A stretch of DNA of 64,000 bases, taken from assembly GCA_022570795.1 (NCBI GenBank), contig JAKUDP010000002.1, positions 1,054,001-1,118,000 on the forward strand, read 5' to 3'. This DNA is from Sphaerulina vaccinii. Its lineage: Eukaryota > Ascomycota > Dothideomycetes > Mycosphaerellales > Mycosphaerellaceae. The translations under genes and the position numbers were made by a program. This document shows, in pieces, positions 42,433 to 53,610 of this stretch. Each line of letters begins with the position of its first letter. Position 1 is the first letter of the stretch. The notes under the pieces are model-generated. The model was not told the origin of the DNA and did not search any database. It saw only the letters and a list, made by a program, of their open reading frames with translations.

Positions 42433-43832
42433 CTACAAGGTGCTCTCACCTGGTGCGCCAGTCTGAGCAGGCGACTTTGGAATCTGCAGTTCTCGCTCTG
42501 GGTAGTAGAAGTTCTCCTCTGGGATTCTGCCACGGAGGAACTGAGGCTCGGATCCACGCACGTAGATGTCCTCGAAGAGCACTTCAGGAGTGGCATCTGG
42601 TGCCGCCATCTTCTCAGCAATAGCCACTTCCTCGTCAACGTGGGCGCGAGCCTCCTTGTCAATCTCCTTAAGTTGAGCTTCAGTGACCACTTCCCACTCG
42701 AGGATCTTCTGCTTCAGGCCTGCAATTGGGTCGTTGGTCGATCGCATGCGCTGGATCTCCTCACGGGTTCTGTAGGTGGTACCAGGGTCGGACATGGAGT
42801 GACCACCATATCTGTATGTGACATACTCGTGGACGAGAGGACCGTTGCCCTCTGCGCACCACTTCTTTCCGTGCTGGACGGCAGCCTTGACTGCGAGGAC
42901 GTCCATTCCGTTGATCTTGATACCTGGGATGAACTGACCACGTTTGTAGTAGTCGGTCAGGGCAGCAGCGCGGTGTGCAGCAGTACCCATACCGTACTTG
43001 TTGTTCTCACATCCAAAGATGATTGGCAGATCCCACAGCTTTGCCATGTTGAAAGCCTCGAAGATTTGACCCTGGTTGCTAGCACCATCTCCGTAGAGCG
43101 CTAGTGTGACGTTCTTCTTGTCCTCGTACTTGTTGGCAAAGGCAATACCTGCGCCAACGGGCACTTGAGCTCCGACGATACCATTTCCACCGTAGAAGCC
43201 AGTGGAGAACATGTGCATAGATCCACCCTTTCCGTGTGCAATACCCTCTCGTCGTCCGAGGAGCTCACCAATGATTGAGCGGACTGTGCCTCCGCGCATC
43301 ATGGCGAAACCGTGGCATCGGTAGGCTGTGATGATGTGGTCCTGCTTTGTGATTCCGTGCTCCATTCCAACAGCAACAGCTTCCTGTCCAGTAGACAGAT
43401 GGCAGAAACCGCGAATCTTCTTTTCCTTGTATAGTCTGTCTGCGGCCATTTCCATACGGCTGTTCAAGTCGTTAGTCCCCCATTTCGCACTCTAGAGTCT
43501 CAGCTAGAACATACCGCACTGCCACCATGTCGTAGTACATTTGCTTCAGCTCATTTTTCGTGGTGTCGAGGGTGTATGAGGGTGGGTCGATCATGTATGT
43601 CTCGAAGGCCTCATCGGAGAGGCGCACTTGAAAGGGCTTATCATCTTCCTGTGATGCTGTATGAGCTGCGGTCCATTTCTCTTCCTCGACATATGCATTA
43701 ACATACCGCTGGCACGTCGCTCTTCTCAGCATGGCTGCTTGCCGCATCGGTGGTTACACTTCTGACGGCCGGAGCATATCTGAGTGACCGCACTGGCGCA
43801 GTCACCGCGCGAGGCGCAAATCGGGACAACAT
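42433..43832 (-). CDS. pda1: Pyruvate dehydrogenase E1 component, alpha subunit, mitochondrial (3 exons)
   Basis: E1-alpha forms, with E1-beta, the thiamine-diphosphate decarboxylase of the pyruvate dehydrogenase complex, feeding acetyl-CoA to the citric acid cycle. Exons are 43832-43707, 43648-43515 and 43459-42433 (428 residues). The first exon encodes a classic Arg/Ala/Ser presequence (MLSRFAPRAVTAPVRSLRY). The thiamine-binding motif GDGASNQG...NN is intact (LYGDGASNQGQIFEAFN, then ENNKYGMG), and the regulatory phosphorylation loop reads YRYGGHSMSDPGTTYR, with both serines kept, so inhibition by PDH kinase is expected. Introns are 58 and 55 bp with GTATGT donors. The splice joins restore VAVRRMEMAADRLYK exactly as in the family. 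Confidence 0.96.
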
Positions 43833-44743
43833 CTTCCAGGTGGTATGGTATGCGATGCGATCCCCGTGAGAGAGGGACAGGGAGGTGGGAGATGTCGAGG
43901 TGGTGGTGAGGTGGACGTTTCAATATCTGCTTCGGAGCTCAATTCTTTCCCAACGAAGCTCTTTGCGGGAGGGGACGGGCTTGGATTCGGGCCATTTGAA
44001 CCAACGCTAACAATAGGACAAGACATGTCTACGCGCCTCATCTTGCCTTTTCCATTCTACAACAACCTCATCGACGCCAACTTCACTTCACACTCCTCCT
44101 TCATCACAGATCGAGGATGTCTCTTTGGGGCCCTCGTAGCCTCAAATGATGCCTCACTCGGCACGTGATGCCCACGTCCAGGAACAGCCACAGGAATGCT
44201 CGGATTCCGGCGATGTTTACTGGCATTCCTAGCTGATGAGAACCATGTTCCTCTGATTGAGTTCGGATTCTCGTGTCACACATCTCGAGAGAATGACAAA
44301 AATGACCCTGCAGACCTGCCAGATGATACTTCCGACACCGCCTCTTCGACCGCGCTCTGCAACTTTGTTTACAGCTATCACAAGACAGTTTGAAGACAGG
44401 CCTCGAGACATTCGATCTGCCGTACTACCGCGATGCTCCCATCTTGGCCACGTCTTGTGTCAGCACAATCTGCTCACGCGAACACTGTACCGCCACTCCC
44501 GAATGGCATGGGCCTCACTTCATACGAGGCTTTCCTGACAGCCAGACAACGGTCCAACCTGTGAGGTTCATGTTACTTTGTCTGAGCCTGTCTTCACCCT
44601 TGCCCTTTCCAATCTCACCCATGGCTGCAATCATCACATTCTTACCTTCCAACTATCCTTTCTTTCCTTTGTCATTGCTTCGCAGGCCTCGACGGAAACA
44701 ACGATCTAAAGATAAACTATAGGACTACCACCAGCTCGACCGA
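43833..44743. other. Intergenic: divergent promoter of PDH E1-alpha and the PPxY gene
   Basis: About 910 bp between two start codons. Plus-strand frames at 43845-44168 and 44390-44722 have no recognisable protein content and are not annotated. Confidence 0.45.
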
Positions 44744-45643
44744 ATGATCATCACCACCGAGGACGTTGTCTATCTCAAAACCTCTTCTGAAAGTACAGAG
44801 AGTACAGAGAGCGAAATGCCGTGGCCACTGGCAGGCCGATACCAGGAAGCTCCTCCTAGCTACAGTGACGCAATAACAATAGACAAGCTCGAGTCAGAAG
44901 TGCGACGACATGAGGATGAATCCCTATATGGCGACCAGATCGAACGCACCTCAACACAAGCAAGCTCATCGAGGTCGTTCGAAGAAGAGCTCGGCGAGTG
45001 TCCACCTCAGGCAAAATGGCTCGTCAAGGCTACATCGACCCCTTCAACGTGGAAACTGATGTCCGGTCCTCTCATGTCCAACGCAACCACACCGGAGAAC
45101 GATGATCCACTCCACAAGAGACGTTACTCGGTCCTGTTCCCTCCCGGCTACGAAGACGTCTTCCTCCACAAGTCGACCTGGTTCGCCACGGCCGGCACCT
45201 TACCAAACTATCATGTCGAAATATTCTCCAACAAGAATCACGATCGCTACGAGTCAGAACCCATCATCGTTCTAGGTCCAACAGAAGGCGACGCTACAAT
45301 CATAGAAGCTCTCGCACAGGACCACGCAGCTTTACATCTCAACAAAGTCTTCTCGCGAATCGAAGAACATTTCACAAAGACATCTCGTTTTGTTACTTTT
45401 TGTGAAGGCGAGTTCTTCAGCTGGGATTGGAGTGCGAAGACTTCAGCTGCGAGGCAAGATATGCGCACTTATATCAACAGAGCGAGGAAAGAGCTTATCA
45501 AGGACGCCGGACTCGTGATGAGGTTGGACCAGTATCTTGACTTTACTGGGAGGCAAAATGATAAGAAGTATCAGCAGCATATGGATGTGTTCAGGAGAAG
45601 TATCAAGGAGACTGGGAGGAGACTCGGGAAGATGAAGTTGTGA
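44744..45643 (+). CDS. Hypothetical protein with a PPxY motif, 299 residues
   Basis: I do not recognise the family. The single exon encodes 299 residues. Near the start (about residues 36-41) the sequence EAPPSYSD contains a PPxY motif, the ligand of WW domains such as those of Nedd4/Rsp5 ubiquitin ligases. A Ser/Glu-rich low-complexity part follows to about residue 85. The remainder looks folded: KWLVKATSTPSTWKLMSGPL, RRYSVLFPPGYEDVFLHKSTWFATAG, PIIVLGPTEGDATIIEALAQ and a C-terminal helical, Lys/Arg-rich part. There is no signal peptide or membrane helix. The combination suggests a cytosolic adaptor-like protein; that is inference. Confidence 0.72.
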   Translation: MIITTEDVVYLKTSSESTESTESEMPWPLAGRYQEAPPSYSDAITIDKLESEVRRHEDESLYGDQIERTSTQASSSRSFEEELGECPPQAKWLVKATSTPSTWKLMSGPLMSNATTPENDDPLHKRRYSVLFPPGYEDVFLHKSTWFATAGTLPNYHVEIFSNKNHDRYESEPIIVLGPTEGDATIIEALAQDHAALHLNKVFSRIEEHFTKTSRFVTFCEGEFFSWDWSAKTSAARQDMRTYINRARKELIKDAGLVMRLDQYLDFTGRQNDKKYQQHMDVFRRSIKETGRRLGKMKL

Positions 45644-46419
45644 TTGAGAATCGACGATCTACTATGTTGGGTACGAGTACGAATGCACTATATTGGATGT
45701 GAGTGCTGTTGGACATATGGGTTGGGTTTCGCTATCTGGCATGGCGTGGGTGACATTAGAGGAAGAAAGGAACCATGATACCCTGGTAGGTTGGAAAGGC
45801 ATTGGAGAGAACGGATTTTCTTGGGTATGGCGCTGTCTTGATTTGAGCGTTTACAGCGGTCTGTAGGTATACCATTGTAGTGTTGTTTTGTACTAATTGA
45901 TACAATCATCTGAAGTCGAAAGGAGAGATCGACTATATATGGAACCGACGTGGTCTTTGCTCATGCTGACAGTCAGCAGCACTGACTCCATGATGTTACT
46001 TGAGTTGCAGGACACAACCCGTCGATTTGACGTAGCTCGGAGCCTGGACCTGGAGAGTGCAATCATATGTCAGAGGAAGTTTGTACGACATCTTGCTGGG
46101 GTTTTGATGTGAATGCTTGGAGTTGGAGTAGAGGTGAAGGTGTTTGGTAGCGGTGCTTTTGAGAGAATTTGAGTACTGGGATGGAATAGAGGTAGAGGTG
46201 TTGGGTGGGAAGAGTTGATCGAACGCAGAGAGCAGAACAGAAAGATGACGTTCGCGGATATGTTGATATTGTTCTTGAGCACGGAGGTGAGACTCCGACT
46301 TGATTTCTTTGTTCATATGATTCATGATTCTGCAACTACCTATACGCATAGCGCCATCGGTACTAGAACAATCATCATACAGTAGCACTGTCCTCCTATC
46401 CCTAGTTTGGCTTTGTCGT
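45644..46419. other. Intergenic spacer
   Basis: About 780 bp. Purine-rich stretches (46120-46220) produce several chance frames. No gene is supported. Confidence 0.45.
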
Positions 46420-46615
46420 TCACTCCACGTGAGTTGAGGCAAACGATCCTGTCGAGTGGATGCTCTCGATCATCTGCAAAGTGCAGCCGCCTTGACCTCC
46501 GCCCGGGACAGTTTTGATCTTCCTGCGATTCGTTAGGACACAAGCCATGGACATACCGTCATGTCTCATTGTCTGTCTTAGGATGGTTTGTGACCAAGAG
46601 AACTCACCAGACCAT
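46420..46615 (-). CDS. Candidate 36-residue spliced micro-gene
   Basis: An ATG at 46615 begins an 8-nt first exon (46615-46608) that joins 46522-46420 across an 85-bp intron with a GTGAGT donor, CTAAC branch point and CGCAG acceptor. The junction restores a Trp codon and opens a 36-residue frame: MVWKIKTVPGGGQGG then CTLQMIESIHSTGSFASTHVE, ending TGA. The alternative use of an inner AG near 46580 leads to an immediate stop. I know no matching family. The splice signals are good, but so short a frame can arise by chance. Confidence 0.35.
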
Positions 46616-47014
46616 GTTGCTCAGACGTCGTGTGTAAGTGGTGTAGTGGAATGTGGCTGAGGTGTTTCGTAGAGACACGGGTGAACAAGCGTGAGTGGAG
46701 GAGGACTGATCAAGAGGCCTTGATGCTGCGTACTTGTATCAGTGCACTTGTTCGCTGCATACAGGCTTGCCGGATTCAGTTGTACTGCCTACAACATGGT
46801 ATTATTGATAGTATTGTTCTCGGCTAGAATTGGTGATGAGCATAACATGCCTTCATCTGACAATGAAGGGAACTGTTCTGCCACGAGGCAAAGTACATTT
46901 TTCATCATTCATTGAAGCATTTCAATATGTTCTTTACGTAAAGACTATTCAGCATCAGGAGCTTGTTTGCAGCCAGTGAGCCCATGCCATAGTGCTAGTC
47001 GTCTCCGCACATGT
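46616..47014. other. Intergenic spacer
   Basis: About 400 bp between the micro-gene candidate and the 3' end of the sugar transporter. Nothing evident. Confidence 0.45.
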
Positions 47015-48873
47015 CTACTCGTCGTCGTTGACATCGATAACGGTCTGCTTCCACTTGCGTGCCGGGATCTTGCGCTTGAACATCTGTTGAAATCATGTTA
47101 GCAAGAGTGCTCTGTAGCTCACGGAAGACGATTGTGATAGAACTTACGATGTCGATCTCGCGGTATGAGCGGTGCTTCATCTCTGGAAGTTCGAAGTATG
47201 CGACGATCAGGCAGAAGAGTCCAGTAGCGCCCCAGACGTAACCACACTTTCCAGCAACTGTAAAGACCGTGTTAGCAAAAGTGCTCTGCAGCTTACGGAG
47301 TATTAATGTGGTAGAACTTACGATTGCCGCCAGTTGGGTTAAGCATGTACGATGCGAGGAAAATGCAAGGAATTTCGACAATGTAGTAGGTTGCACGACC
47401 CATACCAGTTGTCAATGGCCTGAGACGGATAGCGGACGTCTCTCCGATAATGACCCAGGAGGCTGGAGCAGGACCCAGAGTGAAGAGGACAGAGACGACC
47501 AAGCCGAGAGATGCCTGTGCGTACTGAGATGCCTGAGAGAAAGTGTTCACTGAGCCTGCGACACCAAGTGCGATAAGGAGGATCGTGTTGACTGCAGAAC
47601 CCCACAGGTAGATCGATCGTCGACCGAAGTACGTGGTGAGAATCCAGGAAAGCATGACGAAGATCATTTGCAGAGCCGATGTGATGAGACCCAATGCGAA
47701 AGCAGTGTTGGTACCGACGCCAGCTTGAGTGAAGAAGTAGACAGCCTGGTTGGCGATGAGGTTACCAGTCAAGTTCTGTGCGGCGTACACACCACAAACG
47801 ATGAGGGTTCGTCGGAGATCTGTTCCCTTGAAAAGTTCGATGTGGCTGGGCTTCTTCTCGCTCTTCTCCAACTCAATGGTTCGGCGCATCATGGCAACGG
47901 TCTCGTGCGACTTGTTGATTCTCGATTTACGTCCAAGACGCTCGATGGACTTCTTGGCTTCTTCAAGACGGCCCTTTCGAACCAGCCACCAAGGCGATTC
48001 TGGTGCGAAGAAGATGAGGATGGCGAGTGGAGTTGGGAACATCCATTGGAGGGCAATTGGAATCCTGTAAATACTGATCAGTACGTGCTTCGCAACAAGC
48101 ATATGTCCTGTAGTTCATACCTGTAGGCAGCCGGTCCGCTGACATTGTTGTAACGGTAAGTGACTGCACCAACAATGATACTGCCAATAGCCCAGAACAT
48201 CTGCAGCATTTGAGTAGCAGGAGCACGCAGCTGGATTGGGACGATCTCAGAGCAGTATGCTGGTGCATTTGCAATGAAGATACCCCAGGGAAGGCCTTCC
48301 AAGAGCTGGGCGACGAAGATAACGGGCAGCGACTCTCCGTAGTAGAACGCGAAGATGAAAACGTTCAAGGCCATCAAGCCGATAAGCGTGGCCCATCTGT
48401 ATCCCACAATAGTCGTAAGAGGTCCAGCGAGAAACACGCCGATAAGGGCACCGAGTTGTCCAGAGACTTGGAGAGCTGATTGCCATTTGGTTTCAATGAC
48501 ATATCCTCCAGCGCCGTTCTTCAAGCTTTGGTCGAACACGCCAAAGCGTTCGTAGAAGGCTGGAAGTGCGACGAAGTTACCGATGAGGAAGACGTCGTAC
48601 GATTCCATGATCTGAATCACGTTAGCTGATCGACTTTCCTAGTATGCCATTGGAGCAGCCCACAATCGTGCAAGATATCACAAAAGCCCAGAATGAGGCC
48701 ATTGGGTACGCCTTCACAGCCTGAAGCACAGTCATGTTGTGCTCTGCATTCTCTGCCTCGATGGCATCGGCCTTGAACTCCGAGACGACCGCCTTCTCGG
48801 AGAAGACAGCATCGTGCTCGACCTCCTCGGCATGGTCCATGTGCTTCGACTCGGTGTCGTGATTGCGATTCAT
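47015..48873 (-). CDS. MFS sugar transporter, alpha-glucoside/hexose permease type (5 exons)
   Basis: A twelve-helix proton-linked sugar permease of the plasma membrane. Exons are 48873-48664, 48611-48121, 48064-47322, 47257-47148 and 47083-47015 (540 residues). The soluble N-terminus is acidic; helices start at about residue 60. Family marks include SYDVFLIGNFVALPAFYERFG (helix 1 region), GYRWATLIGLM (GRR-like loop replaced), PESPWWLVRKGRLEEA after helix 6, the helix 7 area QNLTGNLIANQAVYFFTQAG, YFGRRSIYLWG, and the closing PEMKHRSYREID. These resemble fungal maltose-permease relatives. Intron 1 has the weak donor GTGGGC. Introns 3 and 4 are each 64 bp and about 78% identical. A 12-bp-arm hairpin lies about 195 bp upstream. 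The exact sugar is unknown. Confidence 0.9.
47084..47321 (-). repeat. Two near-duplicate introns (47258-47321 and 47084-47147)
   Basis: Introns 3 and 4 of the sugar transporter are both 64 bp and match at 50 of 64 positions without gaps by my count. They share GTAAGTTCTA at the start, CAGAGCACT in the middle, TTGCTAACA at the branch point and ACAG at the end. The 110-bp exon between them shows no such duplication. Confidence 0.8.
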
Positions 48874-50008
48874 GATGGGCGGTGGTGGTCGCTGCCTCGA
48901 TGTGCTGGTGGTGGTATGCGAGAGTGGCAGGGATGAAGCTCAGAAAGAAGAGGGAGTGAAGTACAGCAGATATAAACAAGCTGACACCGTAGCTTCGGAT
49001 CGGTAAGGTGAGCCCACATGGCTTGAAGCGTTCTCCGCATTCCAGGGCATTGATTCGTGGAGAAAAGCACCTCCACACATTCCTCTGTGTGGAGGTGATC
49101 CAAGCGTGCCGCGTGACAGCCACGAGCGAACAAGCTTCCCCAAGTTCTGACAAGCTCGCTGTTCGTTTATCCGTCACGGACGGATATGGACCGAGCTAGA
49201 TCTCTTGTCCACGCTCTTTCGCAGACACATGCCATGTGCGCGTCGCGTGACAGTAATTCTCCACTGACAGAGTTTGTCCAGGCTCGATTACAAGTATCGC
49301 TTTGTAGCTGCCACTCGAATTCTTTGTCCTGTGGACGTCCGGCTCCTACAACCGTGGCTGAACCCAATTGGGACGCCTCTCCGACGCCTCGTCGTGCAGA
49401 TTTAGCCTGAAAACTAGCTGTGTCGAAGGATCCTATGCTCGTATTTCCGTCGGTACTGAAATCGAACAAGAACCAGCAAATGAAGCAATCATCAAGGAGT
49501 CCAGTCCACGCCACGAGTGGAGGTGGTTGAAAGCTGTATTGGCTAAGCAATTCAAGAATGTCAAGCAGCAAAGCCAAGTATACCCAAGATCACTCGTCGA
49601 AATGGCATTGCCGGCCAAGCAGTTCAAGCAAGCTAAGCTGTGCTAGGGAGCTCTTGATACGATCGCAGCATTGGACTCCGAGCACGAACGCACAAAGCTG
49701 CGAACGCCGAAGCAAAAGAGGAGGTCGTGTGCAAAGGCGATATCAGCATGCGACGCCAATATGGTACTGATCGGATCATGTAGACACTCAATTCGCTGTA
49801 TATTTGCAGAGCGCCGGACACCAATCCATTTCGTTGCAAAGATGCTTTGCTGGAAGATCGACATACCACGCGTCTCGATACTTCGATACCTCCAGGCTGC
49901 GCAATGCCTCAACGCCGTCCAGAACGATACGCAAGAGCATCTCCTGCAGGCAAGCTGCCGGGGCGACAGCTGCACGATGAGCCTTCCCTTTCTGCATTCT
50001 GCTCTCTG
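48874..50008. other. Intergenic: sugar-transporter promoter and NRAMP 3' region
   Basis: About 1.1 kb. It contains the hairpin at 49068-49097, annotated separately. Other frames here (for example 49167-49577) show no recognisable protein. Confidence 0.45.
49068..49097. repeat. Perfect inverted repeat, 12-bp arms and 6-nt loop
   Basis: CACCTCCACACA (49068-49079) and TGTGTGGAGGTG (49086-49097) are exact reverse complements separated by TTCCTC. The element lies about 195 bp upstream of the sugar-transporter start, so it is either in its promoter as a possible dimeric operator-like site or in the mRNA leader as a stable stem-loop. Confidence 0.7.
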
Positions 50009-51820
50009 TCAATTGACACCCAAGCCGGTCAGCACAATGTTCGCGACATTCATGACAACGATAATCAACCAGATTAGTCCCGCGATCACTGCTACCAGCC
50101 AGTGATTCCTCATGTTAACCACCTCTCGCCTCGGCTCTTCAGATCCACCCACTGTGAGGGTTGGCTGCGTGGTGGTGACAACATGCATATACTTGTTGCG
50201 ACAAGTATAGTATATCAATGGCGCTGTCACGAATGGCAAGATCACGCTGAGCGCGACCTGCGACCCGACCAATGCAGCGGAAAGCCCCGGTTTGCCAAGA
50301 GTGCCTGCGACCAAGATGGCTGGCACGATCGATATGGACCTTGTCAGAAGACGGGTGACCCATGGCTTCAGTGTCCAGTTGATCTGACCCTCGGCGATCA
50401 TTTGACCTGCCAGCGTGCAGACAATACCAGCAGAGCAACCAGATAGGAGCAGAGCAATTGCAAAGACTGTCGCCGCTGCATGTGCTATCTGCTCGCGGAG
50501 GAGGTTGTAAATGCCGAAGAGGTCAGCATCCGCTGCGCCGTTCACCGAGTAAAGCGAAGCACCACAGACGATCAGGATCGCACTGTTGATGAAAAGAGCA
50601 AACGTGAAGAGCGAGACTGCGAGCTCAATGATGGAGTACTTCATGCATGCGTTGATGGCTGCCATGGAAGGGCGGTATTTGCGCTCAGCGCTGGCGGCAT
50701 CATCATCTGAGTCCAGATCCTGTTCGATGTGATAAGAGTTGTGTTTCTGGTCGAAATGCTTGAGCCTTGGCTTCACCAGTCCTGAGCCTAGGTAAAGCGA
50801 GTGAGGCATGACTGTAGCGCCAAGAATGCCACACGACTGGTATAGTCTGTCAAAAGTTAGCTGGATGCTAGATGAAAGTGCATCGTGCACTGCTTACCCT
50901 TTACTCTCCACAATTGCGCTTGATGGTAAGTAGCCTCTGAAGACCTCGCCAGCTGACGTTCCAGTGATAAGTGACAATTGGTAGCAGAAGCAGACAACTA
51001 CCCCAAGCACGAGAAGCATGACGAAGCACTCGAAGAGTCTGAGCGCTTTCATGGAACCCTCAGGTCTGTAGAAGAGGAGAATGAACATGACATCCAAGAT
51101 TGAGATTGCACAGCCTGCCACGACAGGTACTTTCGGTGCCAGCAGATTCAGTGCAATGGCAAAGCCAATGACTTCTGCGATATCTGTGGCTATGACTGCT
51201 GCTTCACCAAAGAAGAAGAGCACATAGTTGAGCCACGGTGGACAGTGATCTTTGTTCATTTGAGCAAGATCGCGGCCCGTGACTGTGCTCATCTTGATGC
51301 ATAGCGATTGCAGGAATATGGCAAAGATGTTTGAAACCAGCACCATGAATAAGAGCTTGAACCGGTAGGTTGCTCCTGCTGCTGCATCTGTCGCATAGTT
51401 TCCTGGATCAATGTATGCCACAGCGATCAAAAATCCAGGTCCGACGAAGCGGATGTATTTCCAGATCACTTTGCGAATGCGATCCAGAGGTTGCTGCCAA
51501 AATGGCAGCCGGGTGGGGCTTGGTGGTGTAGTGCCGAGTGTGTCCTCGAGCATACGCTCACCTCGCCCAGTGGTGGCGATGGAATGGCTCCCATCGCCAT
51601 AGATAGTAACGGAACGTCTTCTAACAGCCTGTTGGTCGCGGCTTCCACCCACTTCTGTCAATTCAATATCTGCGCCATCTTTGTTCTGCAGCTTGTGATC
51701 GTGCTGAACTCTGGCACTCGCCACTTTGCCCAGGTCGCTTCGCGTAGTTTCAGCTAGCGGATTTGGATTTTGGTTCCATTCCAGAGGAGTATCTGGCTCA
51801 GTTCGTGATGGGCAGTTCAT
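50009..51820 (-). CDS. NRAMP-family divalent metal transporter (2 exons)
   Basis: NRAMP/Smf proteins are proton-coupled importers of manganese, iron and related metals at the plasma membrane or endosomal/vacuolar membranes. Exons 51820-50898 and 50846-50009 join at phase 2 through a 51-bp intron with an AGCTAAC branch point, giving 586 residues. The first ~115 residues are a hydrophilic cytosolic tail. The two metal-binding motifs are intact: DPGN in helix 1 (residues 138-141, VAYIDPGNYATD) and MPHS in helix 6 (321-324, GATVMPHSLYLGS). A hydrophilic loop with the acidic run DSDDDAASAE follows helix 6. Eleven helices are expected. On the minus strand a TATATATA run at 51972-51965 lies about 145 bp upstream. 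Confidence 0.93.
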
Positions 51821-52812
51821 AGCGTACTCTCAATGGCGGAATCAGGTTCTTTGTTTCTTAGGTATCCAGGCCAGGCCAGGCCAGGGAGGAACAAAGCGTG
51901 AAGGTGGTCGCGGAGCAGGTCCCGTAGGTCAATGTCGCGAAACCTGGTCTGTGGGGTAGGATGCTATATATACTGGTCGAGAACAGAGTTGGCCATCGAG
52001 GTGTACTTGACAGCATGACTGCCTATATTTGACGAGAAACCGGTCTTGCCCGAACCGGGAGATCTTATTATGGTAAGTGCGGCTGATCAATAGAAACTGT
52101 TCCCCACTGCGAACTCTCGTGGACGCGATCTGTTCGCAATATGCACACTGCACATGAGAGTACTTTGGACGCGCGGTTCTCAGTGGTAGCGATGAAAACA
52201 TAGTCAAGCAGACATGTCTCTGCACATGTTCTGGCAACGTGGGCGACAGGGTATCGGAGGTTTGATGACCAAACAGGTTCACGATGAAGACTCTGACCCA
52301 TGCTTGATCGGGCCTCGGCGTCGATCGATGGGAAGCTTGGCTCCGGCATTGGTGACATAAGAAAATGTCTCGGAACAGTCTAGATCCTGACATCGACAAG
52401 CTGACGACGCCAGTAACTTCAAAGCTATGTATATCGAGTTGGTCCTACGCTGCTACTTTGAGCAAAATCCCGCATCTGCAGTGTCTCCAACAAGCTCTGC
52501 ACTGCCAGAGACTGCAGTGCAGCAGGACCTGGGCATCCGGAACTGGAGATTGCTAGACGGCTCCCACCAGATATTGTGCAGAACAACTTCAGTGAGAAAA
52601 GTTCTCACTTCCTGTCTGGTGTGACAACCCATCTGCCTCACCTAGCCAGGTCCGACGGCTGCACATTTTGCGTACTAGTGTTGAAGAATTGCTATTATCA
52701 GAATGTGTCAAGACATGATGTACAATAGCCTGCTGGGCCGTCTTCACTCCGTTCGAGACTTCCAACAGCGCCATCAAGCCAGAAATTGTAGAATTGTGTC
52801 TCGACAAAGCCG
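51821..52812. promoter_or_regulatory. NRAMP upstream region with TATA run and GGCCA repeat
   Basis: About 1 kb. A TATATATA run lies at 51965-51972, and three tandem CCAGG/GGCCA steps at about 51865-51885 fall in the likely leader of the NRAMP gene. The remainder, up to the methyltransferase-like gene, has no supported gene. Confidence 0.4.
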
Positions 52813-53610
52813 TCAAGATACTCTCGGCTTTCTGCCGATATGACACCAGAGGTCATAGAAAAGCAATGATCCCGAGTCCTCTATTTCGGCCTTCACCTTT
52901 CGTCTGAGTTTGCTTACTTCCTCTGATGTGCAACAGTCGCTTCGCTCGAGATAGAGTAACGCACTCGCAACCACATGCTTCGTAAACCTGACTTCGGGAG
53001 TGACGGTGTACATGTCACTATCCTCGTCTTCCAGATGTAAACCCATGGCAGATGATATCTTGTAAGTCGAACCTGCTTTTCTGGTCCGGAGTGCTTCTGT
53101 AAATCTATAAAGGACGTCGCGAAGAACGCCGTCGTCTGCGCCAGGTTTCACAGTTGCTATTCGAGCTGTCATTGGATCCCAGTCAATCCATTGTAGCCAA
53201 CCGCCTGGCTTGAGAAGTGCCGTGAGTTCATCAAGTGCTTCGTTGAATCGATCTGGTACTAGCTTCGTGTGCAGCAGTCTTACGGCAACGACATCGAACT
53301 GGCCTCGAAGATCATCTTTCATCTTGCCAGTGGCGATTGAGCCTCCGAACTGCACTCTCGTTCTCTGCGCCTGAAGCAGAGTTGGCGGAAGAATGGCTCC
53401 ATGATCGAACTGGTCACCTCTCGATACATCCGCGATCCGAATCTTGTGCGGTGGGATTTGAGCGTCCTCAGTAAGTGCCTTGACAATACTTGGATGTATA
53501 TGGTAGCCCAGACTCGAGGTGATGAATTCGTGTTGCTCGTCAAGACCGCTCTCTTCTGCCACTGGCTCCATTGTGTATACGGCGGTCTTGCGCGCCTCGG
53601 TTCCGGTCAC
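52813..53610 (-). CDS. Methyltransferase-like protein (class I SAM fold), divergent
   Basis: The single exon encodes 265 residues resembling fungal secondary-metabolite methyltransferases of the UMTA type: DEQHEFITSSLGYHIHPSI at the start, then a Rossmann-like core with DVVAVRLLHTKLVPDRFNEALDELTALLKPGGWLQWIDWDP (about residues 105-145), the usual post-motif segment with LKPGGWL. The SAM-binding glycine loop, normally DxGxGxG, reads IADVSRGDQFDHG and keeps little of the pattern, so SAM binding is doubtful or altered. The segment FTKHVVASALLYLERSD follows the family pattern near the C-terminus. It could be a catalytically weak or regulatory relative. No biosynthetic cluster surrounds it. Confidence 0.7.
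   Translation of the reverse strand: MTGTEARKTAVYTMEPVAEESGLDEQHEFITSSLGYHIHPSIVKALTEDAQIPPHKIRIADVSRGDQFDHGAILPPTLLQAQRTRVQFGGSIATGKMKDDLRGQFDVVAVRLLHTKLVPDRFNEALDELTALLKPGGWLQWIDWDPMTARIATVKPGADDGVLRDVLYRFTEALRTRKAGSTYKISSAMGLHLEDEDSDMYTVTPEVRFTKHVVASALLYLERSDCCTSEEVSKLRRKVKAEIEDSGSLLFYDLWCHIGRKPRVS

Noticed and set aside
42397..43104. 235-codon plus-strand frame
   Set aside because: It is antisense to pyruvate dehydrogenase E1-alpha and has no recognisable protein content.
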